Positions 47,255 to 61,099 of a stretch of DNA of 64,000 bases are shown one piece after another. The DNA comes from Symsagittifera roscoffensis (taxonomy: Eukaryota > Xenacoelomorpha > Acoela > Convolutidae). The position numbers and the translations under genes were made by a program. Location of the stretch: contig NC_087063.1 of the NCBI RefSeq assembly GCF_963678635.1, positions 32,500,599 to 32,564,598 of the forward strand, written 5' to 3'. The first letter of the stretch is position 1. Each line of letters opens with the position of its first letter. A model generated the notes under the pieces. The model saw only the letters and a list, made by a program, of their open reading frames with translations. It had not been told where the DNA came from and made no database searches.

Positions 47255-49482
47255 AGTTTAACCAGGTTTAGTTTAGGTGAGATTATTTGAGCCCGGATGA
47301 GATTGTTCCTTTTCAGCGAGTTTTGTTGATTTTTTTTTCTTCAAATTAATTTTGTAAATTTTTTTTTCTTCAACTATAAAATTTCAATCCTGTTATTATG
47401 GGTTAATTCAGTTCCTTTGTGTTCTGTAAAATTCCTTCTTTTTACCTTGAGTTGGCCATCAAGATCAGGAAAAACGACAAAGAAGGTACAAGCAAAAAAT
47501 GCTTAAAAACTTCAGGACTTTTAAATTGGGTTAAAATTTTAATTTTTAATTTGGGTTTAAGATGTGATTGTTCTTCTAATTGATATCGTATCAATTGTAC
47601 TAAATTATGTCTGTGCAATTCGAAAACGAGGTTTTATGTTTGTTAATGTAAAATCTGTCAATAAGGCTTTACAAACAAGAGAAACTATGCTAAATCACGT
47701 TTTTTTGAACCGCCGATTTGGTACAAACATACTCGTTGCGCCTACAGTAAAGTGAATTAAAATGTTTTCGGTAATTTCATCCTTATGTCGGAGGAAGGAG
47801 AACAACAAGGTGATTCGGAGGCTCCACCGCCTCTTACTGAAAAACACGGTAGAAAAACTTTTAGATGCTCGAAACCTAGACCAAGACTACCTGAAAGTGC
47901 GTACTTGTAATCATGGGCTCCCCTATTGGCAAGTCTTGTCAAAAAGAACCCCTAAAAAAAGAAGTAGCTGAACTAGAAAGATTTTGGAGGTTAATGATGA
48001 GCTGGATGCACATTATGTTTGCTTTCTCCTAAAAATTTGTTTTAGCCTGCCAAAACTGTATTTTTTTGCGGACAAAGCCTATTTTTTTGCAAAGTGATTT
48101 TTCGGAAAAACACTCTCGAATTTTATAAAATTTTTCATTAAAGTAACAAATTTAACGATGAATGATTGCCAATTTGAACAAGCAATTCTCCCTGCAACCA
48201 AAAGTGGCTTGGCTGTTTCTTTCGCTCGTCTACTAGCTTTTCCCGCTTTTTAGCAGTAGAAGCGAAAAGTACTTAAGTGAAACTTTTTGTTTGGAGCACG
48301 AGAATGGAACATCTGAAGGTTCATTAGTACTTCGGTTTGATTCAACAAAAGGTGAAGTAGATCTGGATAACGAAGTCCAAAAGATTGGACAGAGCCAATT
48401 TTTGATTAAGAAATTTCTCAAATGATTTTGAAACTAGATCCTACTATCCTACTGACATGAAGGTTAAATGCTGGCTGAATATTTTGGATCGTAATGGCTG
48501 AATTTCATACTGCGTAAAAATTGAACATTGTAATTGAAAAATCAGCAGCTTAGAATTAACTTTTAATTTGATTACACCTAGGTTCAAAATATCTGAAAAA
48601 AAAAATTCGTTTGCGGAAAAGATCTAAACGAAAATGGATAGCGAAAGTGCAAAGAGTTTCTGTATACATTCAAATTTGAGTGCCCTTGTAAAGCAAAGTC
48701 TCGCCTTCACTCACCTTCCTCCTGTTTTAGAGCTACGACACCTCGACAGGACATATCAGAAGCGACCAGACGGTTTGACGGTCGCCCCATGGGCTGTTGG
48801 TAGGCAGCTTCTGTGGGATGTAACGGTAGTGGGCTCCCTAGCACCTAGAAGAATAAGCACTTGCTCGGTTTATAACCCCAGAACTGCCTGGCGGAGGATC
48901 GAAATTATGTCGAACATAGAGGTGTATTGATGCATTGAACATTTTGATGGATACACTTTTCAGCCAGTAGCTTTTGAAGTTCAGGTTGCCGCCGGCCCTG
49001 GCAGTGATATTTTTCTGAATAGGTTTTGTGAGAACTCGATCGCACTTGTACTAAGAAACCCAGGGCAGGGAGCATAGAACCTCCCTCGAAATGTAACTTG
49101 CGAACGCTGCTTGTGTACTCGGCATTAACTGGTTAAACTAATTTTGAAGAAATTTTTATTTGTAGAACCAAGGGAACAAAAGCGCAGCTTTATATCAGTC
49201 TATAGTCCGTTTTTTTGTCAATTTCAAATTCAAATTAATCTGTTTTTTTAATCAGTCTAGTGGGCCTGATTCCAATCCATCTGACTTTCATTTATCCATG
49301 TTCTACTTAACTCTTTCATATCTAGAAAACTCCTTTATTTTTGTCTGATAATGTGATGAAGGGAGTCCTGACCAAAATATCGTTACTATGATGAGGATGA
49401 TAATCATGATGAAAGAATTTATTCCTTTGAAAAAATTAAGGCAAAAAAAATTAAAAAATTTTAAGTCAAGATTGACAGTTTG
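47255..49482 (+). mobile_element. PHD-LINE, composite-unit copy U2
   Basis: Near-identical to U1 (offset 4770, then 4737). Same internal deletions and the same 98-residue C-terminal frame (48634-48930), which differs from U1 by no residue. The few changes point to a recent duplication. Confidence 0.8.
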
Positions 49483-49582
49483 ACAAGTGCACTTCAAGAA
49501 CCTTTAACAAGAGTTGAATTGATCAAAAGTTGACACAGTTTTCTCTAAAAGAAGTTCCCTGACTCTTCTTCTGAAAGAACTG

Positions 49583-51280
49583 ACAAAGTGGTGGAAAAAA
49601 TGGGAAAGTTCTCAAAAACAACGATCACTTAGAAGTGTCATTCGATGAGGGTTAGGTTTTGCAACATAAAAAAAGCCAATACAAAGCCAAAATGCTTGAA
49701 CTTTTACAGTCAGACTAATTTAAACCATTGGTTAACACTGATGACTCGGTGGTGTTGAAAATTCAGAAAGTTATTAAAAAAGAGCTAATGAATCTGAAAA
49801 AAAAACAATGACATAAGCGAACATCTGTACACCAAATTGAGATCAATGGGTAGTCAGCCGGCTTGTTTGAATGGTTTAGCAAATGTACACAAGAAAAAAA
49901 ACTACTGCGCCTATCTCGATCTCTGCCCGGAGGATAACACGAGAACTTGAACAAAATTTCGGCCAATTGTTTTGACAAAATTGAGAGAACTAACATAGAA
50001 ACATACACAAGCAAGCAGTACGAAAAGTTATTGAGAAGGTTGAATTAGACTCTGATAATATTATAATTTCTTTGATGTGAATAATTTGTACACTAATCTT
50101 CCTTTCAAAGAGGCTATTGACATCGCACTCAGAAAAATTTTTGAGCAGGAGAAACTTACTAAAAGTTCACGCAATTCTATGAAGAGTTTGCTAAACTATG
50201 CATTATGTCAGGTCACTTTAAGTGCAATGATATGTGGCATGCATAGAAGGATGGTTTGACTGTGGGAGTCTTTCTCTTACAATCATGCTGTCAAATTTTT
50301 GAATGAAAAAATTCGAACCTGTTTTGAAGAAAGAGAGTCCCAAAAGTTGCAAGCCAATTGAATATCTAAATTGAATCTGTCTAGAAAAAAGGAAAAAAGT
50401 TACGTAAAGCAGAAAAGCGTTAAATGTGAAAATTGTCTAATTTGGTTTCATCAAAAATGTAGTAAGCTTCATGAAATTGAATATAAAAATATAGCTAATA
50501 AAAATTGCTTTTGCTTCTGCATGCTGTGAGTTAAGAGAAAAAACCAACACTCAGAGGAAATAAAATTCTTTTTGAGATAGTAGATGATATCATGAGAAAT
50601 GCGAAAGGAGATCCAGAAGAGTTGTTTAACGCTGCAAATCATTTACATCCTAGTCCACAGTTTATTTTGGTAAAAAAGCTAACGAGAAAGGCAAGTTAGC
50701 CTTTCTTGACATTAATGTTTCGTGAACACAGGTAAAAACGAAACCTGTGATGCTAGATGGTATCGAAAATCAACTGATACAGGGACAATTCCTAATTTTT
50801 TGAGCTCCGCTCCACACCATTATAAGAAAAATATAATAGAAGACGCAGTTAATTGAATTTTTAGAAGCACTTCAACTTGAAATAAGTTCGATGAGGCTCA
50901 GAAGATAAAGAGAAATAATTAGTGGACAACCAATTTCCAGAATCTTGGACCGATAAGATTGTTTTAAGAACATTTGACAAACTCGTCAAAGGTAAAGTCA
51001 ACAAAAGCCCTGGGAGGGCCTACATCAAGGGAATTTTGACAAAACAGACACACTGACCATGATATTGTTGCAGCACCATGGCAATAAAAGTCCGATATTT
51101 GCAAATAAGGTGCGGAACATAATCATGGTACCAATTGTTTTTAAAATCATACGTCTAAAAATCCTGCCTCCTATCCTTAAATTCTCAAAGCTACTGGCAT
51201 TAGAAGCACTTCACTTCTGGAAGGTGAGAATTACCCCGCTCAATGGGTTTAGGAGCAGGAAAATGATCCCTAAACTATAG
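49583..51280 (+). mobile_element. PLE copy E
   Basis: Near-identical to copy D (offset 4736-4737): same start within the PLE, same PHD-like finger and the same 73-residue terminal frame (51059-51280). Inactive. Confidence 0.8.
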
Positions 51281-52160
51281 TTTCGAAAACTAATTTTTAG
51301 TTAACACAAAAATAAAAAATTTTCGAAATCAGCAATTGATATGTTTCGAAGTTCGAAAAAAAGACAAATCAAAAAATTAAATATAAATTTAGTTGAATTA
51401 TATGATAAAACAAATAGAATGTCTCAGACACTTAAATCTGATGATAAAATTATGTGGTAATTTTGGCGCGACTTTCAAACTTTCAAACGTCTGATTGGTT
51501 GGATTTTTGTTTTTTGTGTAGTTATTGGCCGAGGATATTTTTATGATTGATGAATATTTTATTAAATTTGTATTCTTATAAAAATGATGATGCACAATTG
51601 TAATTCAACTTTTCAATTCCCGCTAAAAATCTACCAAATTGATGCTTCATTTGGTACAAAAAAATGTCAACTCTTACTTTTTCGATTTTTTTTAAATTTA
51701 CAACTGTACAAAGTAGACTTCTCCGGGTGAGAAGAAATCCCCTTAGAGAAACTATTTAAACAAAAAATAATTTGGCTTTTTTTTCTTTCTAGCAAACATA
51801 ATATTCCAATTATTCTCTTGTTTCCAATCACAGAAATTGTCAAAATGTGGTTTTTTTGGTTTTCATAAGAACCTAAGGACTAGAAGCTTCCAAATAAATA
51901 AAACTATACAAAAATTGAACAAAAAAATTGAAGATAAAAATAGGAATTGCGAAGAAAGATTGACAAAAACATTAAAAACAGTAGCAACTCTGCAATTAGT
52001 ACAGGAAGTTTTTTTGTATAAAAACCGAGTAAAAATGCTTTTTTTGTGCATGATAGGCAATTTTTTTGATTTCGATGTAAATCTTGAAGGCAAACTGATT
52101 GTTGTCATATTTTCATTGCAAATAACTGCAAAAAGTTCTCGCAAATTAACCAGAATAGCT
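51281..52160 (+). repeat. Shared linker, copy 3 (full length)
   Basis: Matches copy 2 over most of its length and copy 1 in its last part (GTGCATGATAGGCAATTTTT). An open frame (51837-52187, 116 residues, lysine-rich) shows no known motif. Confidence 0.6.
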
Positions 52161-55040
52161 CGGGTGAGATTGTTTGAGCTCGGATGATATTGTTCGTTTT
52201 CAGCGAGTTTAATTGATTTCATATATTTCTTCAAATTAATTTGGTAATCATTCTTCCTTCAATTATGATTTTCAATCCTGTTATTAGGGTTTAATTCAGT
52301 TCAATTGTGTTCAGTAAAATTCCTTCTTTTTACCCTTGCGTCCGCGGTTAAGATGAGGAAAAACAACAAAGAAGGTACAAGCAAATAATGCTTAAAACTC
52401 CCAGGACTTTTAAATTGGGTTAAGATTTCAAATTTCAAGTTGGTTTTAAGATGTGATTTTTCTTCTGATTGGTATCGTATCACTTGTAATAAATTATGTC
52501 TGTGCGTCTCCAAAACGATCCAAAGTTTTATGTTTGTTATCGTGAAATCTGCCAAAAAGGCTTCAATTGTTTATGATTTAATCCTAAAAAGAAGGTATCC
52601 TAATTTCTCATGTTTAAGCGCTCAAGAGGGTACCTATGATTTCCCGTGATCCCTTGGCAGAAAATCATTCGGATAAAAGGAATGATTTTTTCTACAATGT
52701 AGAAAATGTAATGTATTGGCTGGTTTTTCTTGTTTTTGTTGAATAATTCAAAAAAGTGGTCGTGAACAAAGGAAAGCTATGAGTTCGATAATAATCAAAA
52801 CATCAAAAAAATAAGAGTCAAAATTGTGTCCCTAGATCAAGACTCAAACCCGCCCCAGACAGATTTCGAGCAAAGAATAAAGCTTAATTAGCACCAAGCT
52901 TGATGAGGGAAATTTGAAGGGAGGAACAAAAGTGGCCGCTTCACATAACAAATTTTCTCAATTTTCGACTCCTAGCTATGAAAAATTGGTATCTTAGCAC
53001 TCCAAAAGGGCTGATATAAAATTCCAATCCCGTAAACTGTGGATAACTTTTTGGTAACTGAGTTCGAGGTTTTCAAAGTAATTATATTTTTTTGTGAATG
53101 GTTCGGGAGCTGGTCCAGACAAGATTGTTTCACAAGTTTTCAAAGACCTTATCAGTAATTTGAACGGCAATACGGTGCTCATATTCTTAAAATTGCTTAC
53201 TAAGCTCCCAAACTTTTTTGTTGAAGAAAAAGAACCCAAACAGCAAAGACTTTTCTTTTTTTGGGGCAAAAGTTGTCGCCATCATAAAGAAGGATGGAGG
53301 TTTGCGACCCACTGCCATCGGCAACACGCTCAGGCACGCTCAAGCACATCGCGTCTAAAGTCACAGGAAATTTTTTGGGAGCGACAAATTTTTTTTGGGA
53401 GTATTCAGCTACAATGTAGTATTACACAAGGAGCCGAAATTGCTGCACACTCTTTTAAAAAATTGATTTATTTCAATTCGCTTGTTAGAGAAACTATGCT
53501 GAATCACGTTTTTTTGAACAACCCAATTTTGTACTAACATACTCACTGCGCCTACAGTAAAGCGGATTAAATTTTTTAACGGAAACTCCATCCATATGTC
53601 GGTGGAAGGAAAACAACCAGTGATTCGGAGGCTCCACCGCCTTTTACTGAAAAAATACAGACTGCGGTAGGAAAACTTGAACCAAAATAAAAGTTTGGTA
53701 TTGAGATGATCAAAACCAAGCCCAAGACTACATGAAAAGGCTCCGGAACCATAAAAACATACTGAAAACAGGAATATGTTGTAGAAAAATCTGACTATTT
53801 TTTAGGACAGACCAAAAAATACGCAGCACAAAACAATTATAGGTAAATTTGAAAAAGTATGTCCGAAGTTAAAAATAAAGTCTATGGATGAACTTGTAAT
53901 CATGGGCTCCCCTATTGGCAAGTCTTGTCGAAAAGAACCCCTAAAGTAAAAAAAAGCTGAACTAGAAGGATTTTGGAGGTTAATGATGAGCTGGATGCAC
54001 ATTATGTTTGCTTTCTCCTAAAAAATTGCTCTAGCCTGCCGAAACTATATGTTTTGAGGACAAGTCCTATTTTTTGCAAAGTGTTTTTTTAAGAAAAACG
54101 CAATCAAATTTTAAAAACTCTTCTTTAAGTTAAGAAAAGTAACGAATAATGATTGCCAGTTTTTACAAGCAATTCTCCCTGCAGCCAAAGGCTGGTTTAC
54201 TAGCTTTACCCGCTTTTGTAGCTGTAGAATCGAAAGCTACCTTAGGTGAAATTTTTGATTTGGAGCACGAGGATGGAACATACGAAGAGTCTTTAGTACT
54301 TTGCTTCGATTCAACAAAAGGTGAAGTAGATCTGGATATCGAAGTCCAAAAGATTGGACAGAGCCAATTTTTGATAAAGAAATGTCTCAATTTTTTTGAC
54401 ACTAGATCCTGCTGATGTAAAAAGTTTCAATGCTTAATAGAATATTTTTGGATCGTAACGGCTGAATGTCATACCGTGTAAAAATCTAACTATATAATTG
54501 TCAAATCAGCAGCTTAGAATTAAATTTTAATTTGATTCCACCCAGATTCAAAATATTTGAAAACAAATTCGTTGCCCTTGAATTCGTAGATTCAAAATAT
54601 CTGAAAAGACAATTTTCTGAATAGGTTTTGTAAAAACTCGAGCACACATTTTTTCCGTGGAACCGAGGACAGGTAGTTTTCTTAAGCATAGAATCTCCCT
54701 CGAAGTGTAGGTTGCGAACGCTGACTGTGTACTCGACACTACTAATGATTAAACTATTTTTGATGAAATTTTTTGTTTGTAGAGCCAAGGAAAAAAAGCG
54801 CAGCTTTATATAAGGTTATAGTAGGCTCATAACCTCAAATCAGGTCAGTACTTTTGAGTCATTTTCAACTTCAGTTTAATCTGTGCAGGTGTTAGTTTTC
54901 TCAATCTGGTTGGCCTGATTCCAATCCATCTGACTTTCTTTTATCATTGTGCTACTTAACTCTTTCATATCTAGAGGATCCCTATAATTTTGACTGGATA
55001 ATGTGATGAAAGGAGTCATGACTAAAACCTCGGTTACTAA
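52161..55040 (+). mobile_element. PHD-LINE, copy U3, longer and more diverged
   Basis: 5' UTR and PHD remnant at 52161-52560, then RT: NGSGAGPDKIVSQVFKDLI at 53094-53150, LLTKLPNFFVEEKEPK, KDGG-like near 53290, RETMLNHVFLN near 53490, and GEQPVIRRLHR-like near 53605 in place of motif B. IVIMGSPIGKSC-like is near 53895; 54149-54400 is the C-terminal half. This copy keeps the pre-motif-A region deleted from the copies at 58.7 and 62.6 kb. Many stops and frame changes. Confidence 0.75.
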
Positions 55041-55126
55041 GATAAAGATCATGATAATGATGAAAAAACTAATTCCCTTGAATAAATTAAGGCCAAAAAA
55101 CTAAAAATATAAAGTTAAGATTGACA

Positions 55127-58100
55127 GTTTGATCAAGAACCATGAAGAAGAGTTCAGTTGATCAAAAGTTGACAGATTTTTCTCTAAAAGAAGTTCTTTG
55201 ACTGTTCTCTTGAAAAACTCGAGGGGAGCGAAAGTGTCTACACCAAGACGGATCAACTCGTTGACGGATTTCTCAACGCGATGAAAGAAGAACTTCTCTG
55301 TCTGCCACTTCTTTCCTGTTTGAATTGAGGAGAAGATGGTGGATTTCCGGCTGGTGGTCAAATTAAAAAAGAAATACGCAGAAAACGGCAGCTCGGTAAG
55401 ACTATGTAACATTTCGGTGAACAGTAACACATTGTTGAAAATAAGATGGTAACAAATAGGCAGAGTTTTTGTGAGAAATAACTGGTCTTTACAGGGCATT
55501 GAACCAATAACCCGTTTCAGACACTTTCGTTTAAAATTTCCAAGTTTTCGGATATAACATAATGAAGTAAACCAAACAGCGGATGCTTAAAGTTTGATAG
55601 TCCTGATACACATGTTAACAAACATGAGCCTGGTGGAATGAGAGACCGTGAAAAGAAAATTGCATATGATAAAGTTAAATGACTTGTTGCATGATAACAG
55701 CTTATTTTTGATTTGTTTCATCCAATTCAAGTCATCAGAGACAAGTAAATTCAGGTCTTCTACTACATTTGAGGCAGTTATATTCTGGTTGTTGACCATG
55801 ACATTACGAGGAAAATTGATTTTAAAACAATGAGACTGCACTTTTCGTGATTGACCGATAAATCATTTGCAGTACACCAGTTTTTAAAAGAATCAATATC
55901 ATGCTGTAGCAAAGTAAAATCAGTAAAAAACAACTTTGAATCGTCAGCGAACAATTAACAACTGGAAAATTCTATACAATCTGGCAGATCATTTATATAA
56001 AGAAGAAAAAGAAGCGGGCCCAAGATGATGCCTTAAGGAACGCCACTAGTAACAGGATGAGGATTGGAAATTTGCGCGATTATACGAACACACTGTGATC
56101 GGTTACAGAGACACGACAAAAAAAGTAACAAGAAATCATGATCGAAACCATACATTGATAGCTTGTTTAGAATGATATAATGACGAACAGAATGAAAGGC
56201 TTCACTATAAACAGCAGCAGTCAAAATAAACAGCAGCAGACGTTGAACATTGAAATAATTAGTGTGGTACACTTCATCAAGATATGATAACAACTGTGTT
56301 ACATTTGATTGTTGTTTTCTGAAACCAAGCTGAGAGTTTGACTAATGTTTTCATTTTGTTTAATCTTTGGATATATATGATTGAAGAGAACTTTCTCAAA
56401 ACATAAAGCAAGGAGGGGTAAGATACTGATAGGTCTGTATTTTGTAATATCATTAGGAGACCCAGACTTCAGAATTGGAGTAACAAAAACACATTTCCAG
56501 GCAGCAGGCCAGACGCAAGTGTTGATAATAAAGTAAAAAATAAAACAAACAATAGGGAAAAGTAACAACGTACATTATTAATAAACAAAAGCAGGAACAG
56601 AGTCAACAGAACAGGTGTTTTTAACGGATTTTAAACATTAACTGACAACCTACGGAGACACATCGACTTCCGATAATTTCATATCGGAATCAGGAGAAAC
56701 AGTTGAAAGAGTATAGTCAAACACGGACTTCCGGAAAACAGAAGAAAAAAATTCGTTGGAAAATTTACTGCTTGACTCGTCACAGATAGCTTGCTTACTG
56801 CCCCAATGAAGGTTGTTGGTAATATTTCGGGACCTCTTAAACAGTTTCAAGAGTTTTTATTGGCCGAATGAATAGAATGAGAAGAGTAGTGATAAGGGAA
56901 ACTAAGTCTTCTTTAACTCTTTTTAGGGCATGAATCATTAAGTGCTGCTTTAATAGAAACATCAAAAATGGAGAGGAAATCTTGTTGAGAATTTGAGTAC
57001 AACTTGGTGAAAAGATGTATTAACAAACAAAAAAATGTTCCGTGTTAAGACTCTCCTTCGAATACATTTGCTTTGAGACATCAGGTGTAACACAATCATC
57101 ACCAGAGACTTGCAAATGAGCGAAAATTGGATAGCGATTGGAATAGGTTTTCTCTGACGATAGACATGAAATCCCCGTGGATCATTCGACCAGAAAAGAC
57201 CTAGTGTATTACCAGACCAAATAGTAGAAAAATTCACAAGTTGAAACAGATTGAGATCATCAAACGCGCTCAAATTATTGCATCGAATATTCAGAAGATT
57301 CATAGTATGAGCTCCAACAGACGTCAGCTCAACTGAGGTCTCCTAGAACAGCAAACACTGTTTGGTCTGACGGGCAGTGACCGATGTGTTTGAGCGCCTC
57401 ATCACGATAGTTTTGAACAACGCTTATAAGTGTAGATGACTCAACGCGATAATCGGAGCTGAGAGGGGGAGTAAAAACAACCATCAAACCAAAAAACGTG
57501 TGATTGTTTTTGATGACAATTGAACAACTGAATTCACAGAAACTGTAGGAATGAATGATATTGAAAGAATAACTTTTACGGCATGCAATAAGAACACCAC
57601 CGTGGACATTGTTTAATCTGTCACAGCGAGAAACTATAACGAATTCATTAAATGGTAAAACTTGATGGCAATTAATATCACTATAGAGCCATGTCTCAGT
57701 GATAAAGAGTCAGCAGAGTTGGAAGAAAGAAAATTAAAAAGCTTGATACGCTGGAAGATATTGATAAGATTTTGAACATTAATAAGACACAGCTTTAGCT
57801 TTGACAGTCATTCAGTATCGGTAATTTCCACACCATTATGAAGTATTTTCAGACTACGTGTTTTCAAATATTTTTTTTGGAATGTTGTCTTTTGTTGATA
57901 CATCAGATCTCAGTTTGAGGAGTTTACGCATTGTTATTTGCTCTGAGCGAGATAAGGATTTTGAAATATAAACAGGAGAAAATTAAGTATTCAGCTAGTA
58001 AGTCTTGGATAGAAGCTTCTCGCAATCGAACTGCGAGTACAACTCAACAAGAAAAGTTCTGGGTCGGGACGCATCGGGGTTTTTCTGACCAAGGCTTCTG

Positions 58101-58640
58101 AAAGACTTGACACGTATGGGGTTTTCTTCCCAAAGATATGACAAAATAGAAATCTAATTGAAAATATCAGACTCTGTTTGTGAGTTGAATTTGCCTTTGT
58201 TTTCCGAAATACCATCAAACTTCAATTCAGGAGTCCAGTGATTATCAACATGAGCAGAAAACAGTAACAGCTGCATAACTCGGATCAGAAACAGGTACAA
58301 AATTGGCATACTTTTTTTAAAACTCAGTCAATAGTCGCAGGAGGCTCAGAGAGAGCATCCTTTATGGCTTCTTGAACAGTAAAAAATGAAAGAACTATAG
58401 ACTTTTTCTGTAAACAAATATTGCATTTGAACAGGAGCAACTGAACGTTTACGATTTGTGGTAGACGATCGACTGAGATTCACGAGCAGTTTTAGTGACA
58501 CCAGAGGTCGCATAGGTCACACTGAATCCATTGACTACCGCCACTTTGTTGCGCTTCCCGCACAAGTCACCAGAGACAGAGTGAGCGTCTCCTCTATTTC
58601 ATCTTGACATTGCGAGATATGAAAATATTTATTAAGTTTA
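55127..58640 (-). mobile_element. CR1/Jockey-like LINE, ORF1 and ORF2, decayed
   Basis: Read on the minus strand from right to left: an ORF1 remnant at 58230-57870 (RPRTFLVEL and YISKSLSRSEQI, as in RRM-type ORF1 proteins); an APE endonuclease at 57720-57000 with FITETWLYSD, GGVLIACRKSYSF, TPPLSSDYRVESS, VFAVLGDLS (family GDFN) and WSGNTLGLFWSNDP; RT at 56570-55590 with VTPILKSGSPNDITKYRPIS, HSVRHYIILNKLSMYG, PVTSGVP, LFADDSKLFF (55938-55955, motif C with both Asp) and VEDLNLLVSDDLNW. A C-terminal tail reaches about 55127. Domain order is complete but stops and frameshifts are frequent, so it is inactive. It abuts the PHD-LINE copy at 58688. Confidence 0.82.
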
Positions 58641-58687
58641 TCACAACAATTAGGCTTTCGACCCTATGATTGTTCCTATGTAAATGG

Positions 58688-60965
58688 ACAAAAAACTTTC
58701 CGAACGGATCAGCAGCAGGACCTGATAAATTAGTTCCTCAAATTTTTAAAGATCTTGTTAGTAAGTCGAATGACAGAGCACGACTTAATTTTCTGAAATC
58801 GTTTACTAAGCTGATAAACCTCATTTGAGATGGCAAAAGGCGTATCGCGTCTAAATGCGCTGGAAGCAAGGCCCTCTCCGAGCGACAAAATTTTTTCGGA
58901 AACGTACAGGTAGGATGCGGTACCAAACTAGGAGCAGAAATAGCTGCACCCTCGTTTCAAAACCTAATTGAACGCGACGACAATCCAAAATGCACTGTTT
59001 TTTTAAAAGTAGGCTTTAAGAATGCCTTTAACTCTCTAATTAGAGAAACAATGCTGAATCATGTTTATTCAAATTACCCCGAATTGTATAATTACACCCA
59101 GTTTGCGTATGGTAAACCTAGTTACCTTTTTTACGGAAGCTCTGTCATAATGTCAGAAGACGGAACTCAGCAAGGTGATCCTGAAGCCCCATCTTTTTTT
59201 GCGGAAACAATTCATACACTAGTCAAACAGTTGGAGTCGAAAATTAACATCTGGTATTCAGATGATGGAAATTTAGCCGACGACTATAAGGTAGAACTGC
59301 GGGACCTTAAAAACATTCTGCAATCGGAACAAACTTACGGCCTGAGCTAGAACACTGAGAAGTGCGAACTTTGTTTTTTGGGACCGACTACTAGTATAAT
59401 TCAATTTAAACACAATTTCGAAAAATATGCCACAAAATAAAAAAAAAAGAAGATTTCCTCATTTTAGGATCTCCAATCGGCGAACTTTGCCAAAAAGAAT
59501 TGCTCGACGAAAAAATTAGGGAGCTTGAAAAAATTTCGGATGTCATTGACAAACTAGACGCCCATTATGGTTTTTACCTCCTGAAAAATAGCTTTAGCAT
59601 ACCATAATTCCTATATTTTTTGCGTACGAGCCCTTGTTTTTTGCAAAATTTGTTTTTGGAACGCTACGACAAATTACTAAGAAATTCATAATGCAAGGTC
59701 ACTAACGTGAAAATGGATGATAACCAGTTTTTACAAGCAGTTCTGCCGGCAGCCAAAGGTGGCTTGGGCGTTTCTTCCGCTCGTCTACTTGCTTTACCCG
59801 CTTTCTTTGCCTCAGCAGTAGGAGCAAAAGATGCCTTGAGCGAAATCTTTGGTTTGGAGCATGTGGATGGAACCTATGATGATGCGCTTAAACGGTGGTT
59901 TGAACTTGGAAAAATTGAAATGGCCCCGGAAAATGAAATCCAAAAAAATTGGACGGAACCAATTTTTGACAGCGAAATTGCAGACTTGATTTTGCGACTC
60001 GAACCAACGGACGTAAAAAGATTCAAAGCGTTCCAAGATAGATTTGGCTCCCAATGGTTAAACGTCATCCCGTGCAAAAATTTAAGGTTAAGATTGTCGA
60101 ACCACTAACTCAGAATTGGCATAGGACTTCGATTAGGCTCAAAAATATGCGAACGGCATAAATGCGTGTGCGGAAAAGACGTTACCGAGGATGGTTGGCA
60201 TGGTCTTTCATGCCTCAAAAGTGCAGGGAGATTCTCTAGGCATTCAAACCTGAATGCCCTTATAAAGCAGAGTTTATCTTTTACTCTTATTCCGTCTGTT
60301 TTAGAACCACGACACCTCTACAGGACCGATCAGAAGCGACCAGACGGTGTGACGCTCGTTCCATGGGCTGTTGGTAAGCAGCTCTTGGGGGATGTAACGG
60401 TAGTAGACACCTTAGCTCCTTGTAGGATTAAAGCCGGGTCTGTTTGTAACCCTGGTATGGCTGCCGCTGAAGTGTAGGAGCAAAAAATTGACAAGTATAA
60501 AGATCTTATGAATGATGGATATCTTTTTCAACCGCAAGCTTTTGAAATTCAGGGCGCGGCCGGCCCCAGCACAGAAATTTTTTTGAGCAAGCTTTGTAAG
60601 AACCTAAGCATATGCACTGAGGAACCCAGAGCAGGCAGCTTTTTAAAACAGAGAATCTCCCTGGCAATACAGATTGCGAACGCCGCTTGCGTACTCGGAA
60701 CAAAAAATGACAAAAAAAATTTCGACGAAATTTTTTATTTTGTAATACTTGTATATTATATTTTCTCGTGCTCTTTTTGAAGAAACGTATCCCGTATCAA
60801 ATTTAATTGAAAAGGACTGAAACACTTGTCATCTTCTTTAATCATTATCACTGCGATATCGAGAAAATTCCTATGATCTTGACTAGAATACATGATGAAG
60901 GGACTCCTGACTTTAACCTCGGTTACTATGATACTTTTGATATTTTGTCATTTCAAGTTACGTAG
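58688..60965 (+). mobile_element. PHD-LINE copy, 5'-truncated, RT and C-terminal nuclease-like part
   Basis: Begins at FPNGSAAGPDK. Motif A is changed (LKVGFKNAFNSL; the copy at 61.6 kb has LKLDFKNAFNSL, so the catalytic Asp is lost). Motif B GTQQGDPEAPSFF (59162-59200); motif C WYSDDGNL (59250-59275). 59707-60108 leads to CVCGKDVTEDGWHGLSC (60160-60210), a CCHC knuckle. This precedes KRPDGVTLVPWAVGKQLLGD (60339-60398), which fits the RPD...D pattern of restriction-like LINE endonucleases (inference). The end QRISLAIQIANAACVLGT lies near 60700; the 3' UTR reaches about 60965. Several stops. It shares an internal deletion with the next copy. Confidence 0.85.
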
Positions 60966-61099
60966 AATAATTTAAAAATCTTTTATTGCCAAGTTTAAAT
61001 CAGCCGTAAAATCAAAATTTCGATACACAAAACGTAGTAGAAGAAGAAGAAAAATCAAAATGTCCTTGAGTAACAAACCGACTAGAGTTGAAACTCGAC

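Larger units (their letters stand above)
41641..52160 (+). repeat. Composite tandem repeat: (linker + PHD-LINE + scrap + PLE)
   Basis: The order PLE-linker-LINE occurs three times (C/linker 1/U1, D/linker 2/U2, E/linker 3/U3). U1+D and U2+E match almost base for base over about 4.5 kb at an offset of 4737-4770, so the last duplication copied LINE and PLE together. Confidence 0.85.
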
